DNA of 64,000 bases from an uncultured Archangium sp. GTDB taxonomy: Bacteria; Myxococcota; Myxococcia; Myxococcales; Myxococcaceae. This document shows positions 62,285 through 64,000 of this stretch, one piece after another. The notes under the pieces were generated by a model. It ran no database searches. It saw only the letters and a program-made list of their open reading frames with translations, and was not told the origin of the DNA. Within the stretch, counting starts at the first letter, position 1; each line of letters begins with the position of its first letter. Location: contig CAIVGN010000077.1 of the NCBI GenBank assembly GCA_903905455.1, positions 62,001 through 126,000 on the forward strand. The letters run 5' to 3'. The translations under genes and the position numbers were made by a program.

Positions 62285-64000
62285 ATGGGGACCACAAGTC
62301 CTGCACAGCTGGTCGAACAACTCGCGGGGCTCGTGCTCAGCGTGGATGCGGACGAAGCAGGGCTGACGTCGGCCTACTCGGCGCTCGGAGAGCTCGAAGA
62401 GGAGCTCGCCGCGGACGCGGGCGAGGCCTTCGCCGTGGTGAAGAAGGCGATTCGCGCGGTCAGCGACCTGCGCGCCATTGCCCCCAAGGAAGCGCTCAAG
62501 GCGGTCAGCGACGCGGCGATGCGGCTGCAGAAGCTGCTGTCGGCGCCTCCGCAGAAGGGCGCGGGGCCCAAGCGCCAGGCGCGCGACAGCGAGACGCTCG
62601 AGCTGGTGCGCGACTTCCTCCAGGAGTCGGGGGACGGGCTGGCGAGCGCCGACGAGATGCTCCTGAGCATCGAGTCGGTGGGGGCGACGACCGAGAAGGT
62701 CAACGCGCTCTTCCGCGTGTTCCACACCATCAAGGGCGTGGCCGGGTTCCTCGAGCTGACGGAGATCGTCTCGCTCGCGCACTCGACCGAGTCGTTGATG
62801 AACGAGGTGCGTGACGGCCGCTGCCCGCTGTCGGGTGAGGCCCTCGACCTGGTCTTCAAGGCGACCGCGGTGCTGCGGCAGAACCTCGACGCGCTCAAGG
62901 AGGCCTGCGAGGCGAGCGTGGAGTTGGTGCCACACCCCGAGGCACCGGGGCTCATCGTGCGCCTCAAGGACTTCCTGGGGCGGCTGCCTCCGGTGGCCGA
63001 CGACGCGCCGCCGATGCCGGTGATCACCACCATGCCCGCGCCGTCGTCTCCTTCGTCGATCACCCCGAAGACGCCGGCGCCCGCGCCGGTGGCCTCGTCC
63101 TTCACGCCGCTGCCGAGCGCCGCGGCGGTGGTGCCCGCGCCGCGGCCGTCGGCGTCCATCCCCCTCTCGTCGGCCCCGGAGCTCGCGCCCCGCGCGTCGG
63201 CCCCGGCGCCCGAGCCGCTGCCCGCGCCGGAGCCGGACGCCCCGGCCCCCAGCGCGCCGCGTCCCAGCGCGCCCAGCGCCGCTGGCCCCGCGGTGGCCAC
63301 CAAGATGCGCGAGACGGTGAAGGTCGACCTCGAGCGCGTCGACAGCATGGTGGAGATGATCGGCGAGCTGATCATCGTCGAGTCGATGCTCAAGCACTCG
63401 CGCGAGCTGAGCAGCACCACCCTCAACATGCGAAACACCCTGGGCCAGCTGGGGAAGATCTCCCGAGACCTGCAGAACGCGGCCATGCGCATGCGCACCG
63501 TGCCGGTGCACACCGCCTTCCAGAAGATGGCGCGGCTGACCCGCGAGGTGGGCCGCAAGGCGGGCAAGGAAGTGGTGCTGGTCACCAGCGGCGAGGGCAC
63601 CGAGATGGACCGCGCCATGGTCGAGCGCCTCGAGGACCCGCTGGTGCACATGGTGCGCAACGCCTGTGACCACGGCATCGAGGCTCCGGCCGATCGCCTC
63701 GCCGCGGGCAAGCCGGCCACGGGCACCCTGACGCTGTCCGCCAGCCACAAGGGCGGGAGCATCATCATCGAGCTGTCCGATGACGGCGCGGGCCTCAACC
63801 GCGAGCGCATCTTGAAGAAGGCCATCGAGAAGGGCCTGGTGAGCAGCGGGGTGGCGCTGACCGACAGCGAGGTCTTCCAGCTCATCTTCGCCCCGGGCTT
63901 CTCCACGGCGGCCAAGGTGACGGAGGTCTCGGGCCGCGGCGTGGGCATGGACGTGGTCAAGCGCAACGTCGAGGCGATGCGCGGCCGGGTGGTCATCGAG
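62285..64000 (+). CDS. cheA: Chemotaxis histidine kinase CheA, 5' part (runs off the window)
   Basis: 572 codons are present and the frame is open to the window end. Residues 1-95 are a helical N-terminal extension. The HPt domain follows at about 100-215 with His147 in FRVFHTIKGVAGF. A Pro/Ala-rich linker (about 235-335) replaces the usual CheY-binding P2 domain. The dimerisation helices begin with VDLERVDSMVEMIGELIIVES, and the ATPase domain has the N box EDPLVHMVRNACDHGIE, G1 DDGAGL and GRGVGMDVVKRNVEAM. The CheW-like domain is cut off. It should take signals from receptors such as the two upstream. Confidence 0.92.
   Translation, partial: MGTTSPAQLVEQLAGLVLSVDADEAGLTSAYSALGELEEELAADAGEAFAVVKKAIRAVSDLRAIAPKEALKAVSDAAMRLQKLLSAPPQKGAGPKRQARDSETLELVRDFLQESGDGLASADEMLLSIESVGATTEKVNALFRVFHTIKGVAGFLELTEIVSLAHSTESLMNEVRDGRCPLSGEALDLVFKATAVLRQNLDALKEACEASVELVPHPEAPGLIVRLKDFLGRLPPVADDAPPMPVITTMPAPSSPSSITPKTPAPAPVASSFTPLPSAAAVVPAPRPSASIPLSSAPELAPRASAPAPEPLPAPEPDAPAPSAPRPSAPSAAGPAVATKMRETVKVDLERVDSMVEMIGELIIVESMLKHSRELSSTTLNMRNTLGQLGKISRDLQNAAMRMRTVPVHTAFQKMARLTREVGRKAGKEVVLVTSGEGTEMDRAMVERLEDPLVHMVRNACDHGIEAPADRLAAGKPATGTLTLSASHKGGSIIIELSDDGAGLNRERILKKAIEKGLVSSGVALTDSEVFQLIFAPGFSTAAKVTEVSGRGVGMDVVKRNVEAMRGRVVIE

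Overview
The window is about 64 kb of very GC-rich, densely packed bacterial DNA, and it looks like a Myxococcota chromosome. The evidence is the combination of many lipoproteins, a thrombospondin type 3 repeat protein and a trypsin-like protease that both end in a MYXO-CTERM-like Cys/hydrophobic/Arg tail, an AgmX/PglI-type C-terminal domain, a PilY1 plus minor-pilin cluster, and abundant two-component and chemotaxis proteins. I see no rRNA, tRNA, CRISPR array, insertion sequence or prophage. Genus-level placement cannot be made from the sequence alone.

Layout. 1-5.6 kb: the end of a DUF2238 membrane protein, then a tight minus-strand cluster of six cell-envelope genes (CsgG-like protein, repeat-bearing lipoprotein, AgmX/PglI-type lipoprotein, Cys-rich lipoprotein, TPR lipoprotein, small lipoprotein). 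5.6-18.9 kb: a lipoprotein, a metallo-beta-lactamase-fold hydrolase, a rhomboid protease, an overlapping MFS transporter / fatty acid hydroxylase / small membrane protein operon, a GT87-like glycosyltransferase, a flavodoxin-type protein, an aldo/keto reductase, an isolated type II secretion F-domain protein, and a DUF2804-DUF4340 pair. 18.9-27 kb: two gene remnants fused at about 19.62 kb, downstream of an overlapping pilY1-pilV-pilW-pilX operon. 27-37 kb: an aminotransferase, a secreted protease, a minus-strand set of CASTOR/POLLUX-type channel, kelch protein and hybrid kinase, and a TPR protein. 37-51 kb: molybdopterin adenylyltransferase, TerB-like and START-domain proteins, a ceramide-glucosyltransferase-like / UGM-like / GtrA group, the thrombospondin repeat protein, an RluA-type pseudouridine synthase, a siderophore-interacting-type flavoprotein, and a GNAT acetyltransferase. 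51-64 kb: a YfiR-like protein and TonB-dependent receptor divergent from a hybrid histidine kinase, two chemoreceptors, a methyltransferase-like protein, a secreted beta-rich protein, and the first 572 codons of a CheA kinase.

How the parts may work together. The pilY1-pilX genes should build a type IV pilus tip or priming complex. The 51-64 kb block looks like an environmental sensing module, in which an outer-membrane receptor and a periplasmic YfiR-like protein could feed a membrane hybrid kinase; the chemoreceptors and CheA lie next to it. The first cluster is probably a multi-lipoprotein envelope assembly. Many neighbours overlap by 4 bp (ATGA or GTGA), which indicates translational coupling. 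Starts were chosen mainly from signal peptides, start-stop overlaps and domain boundaries.
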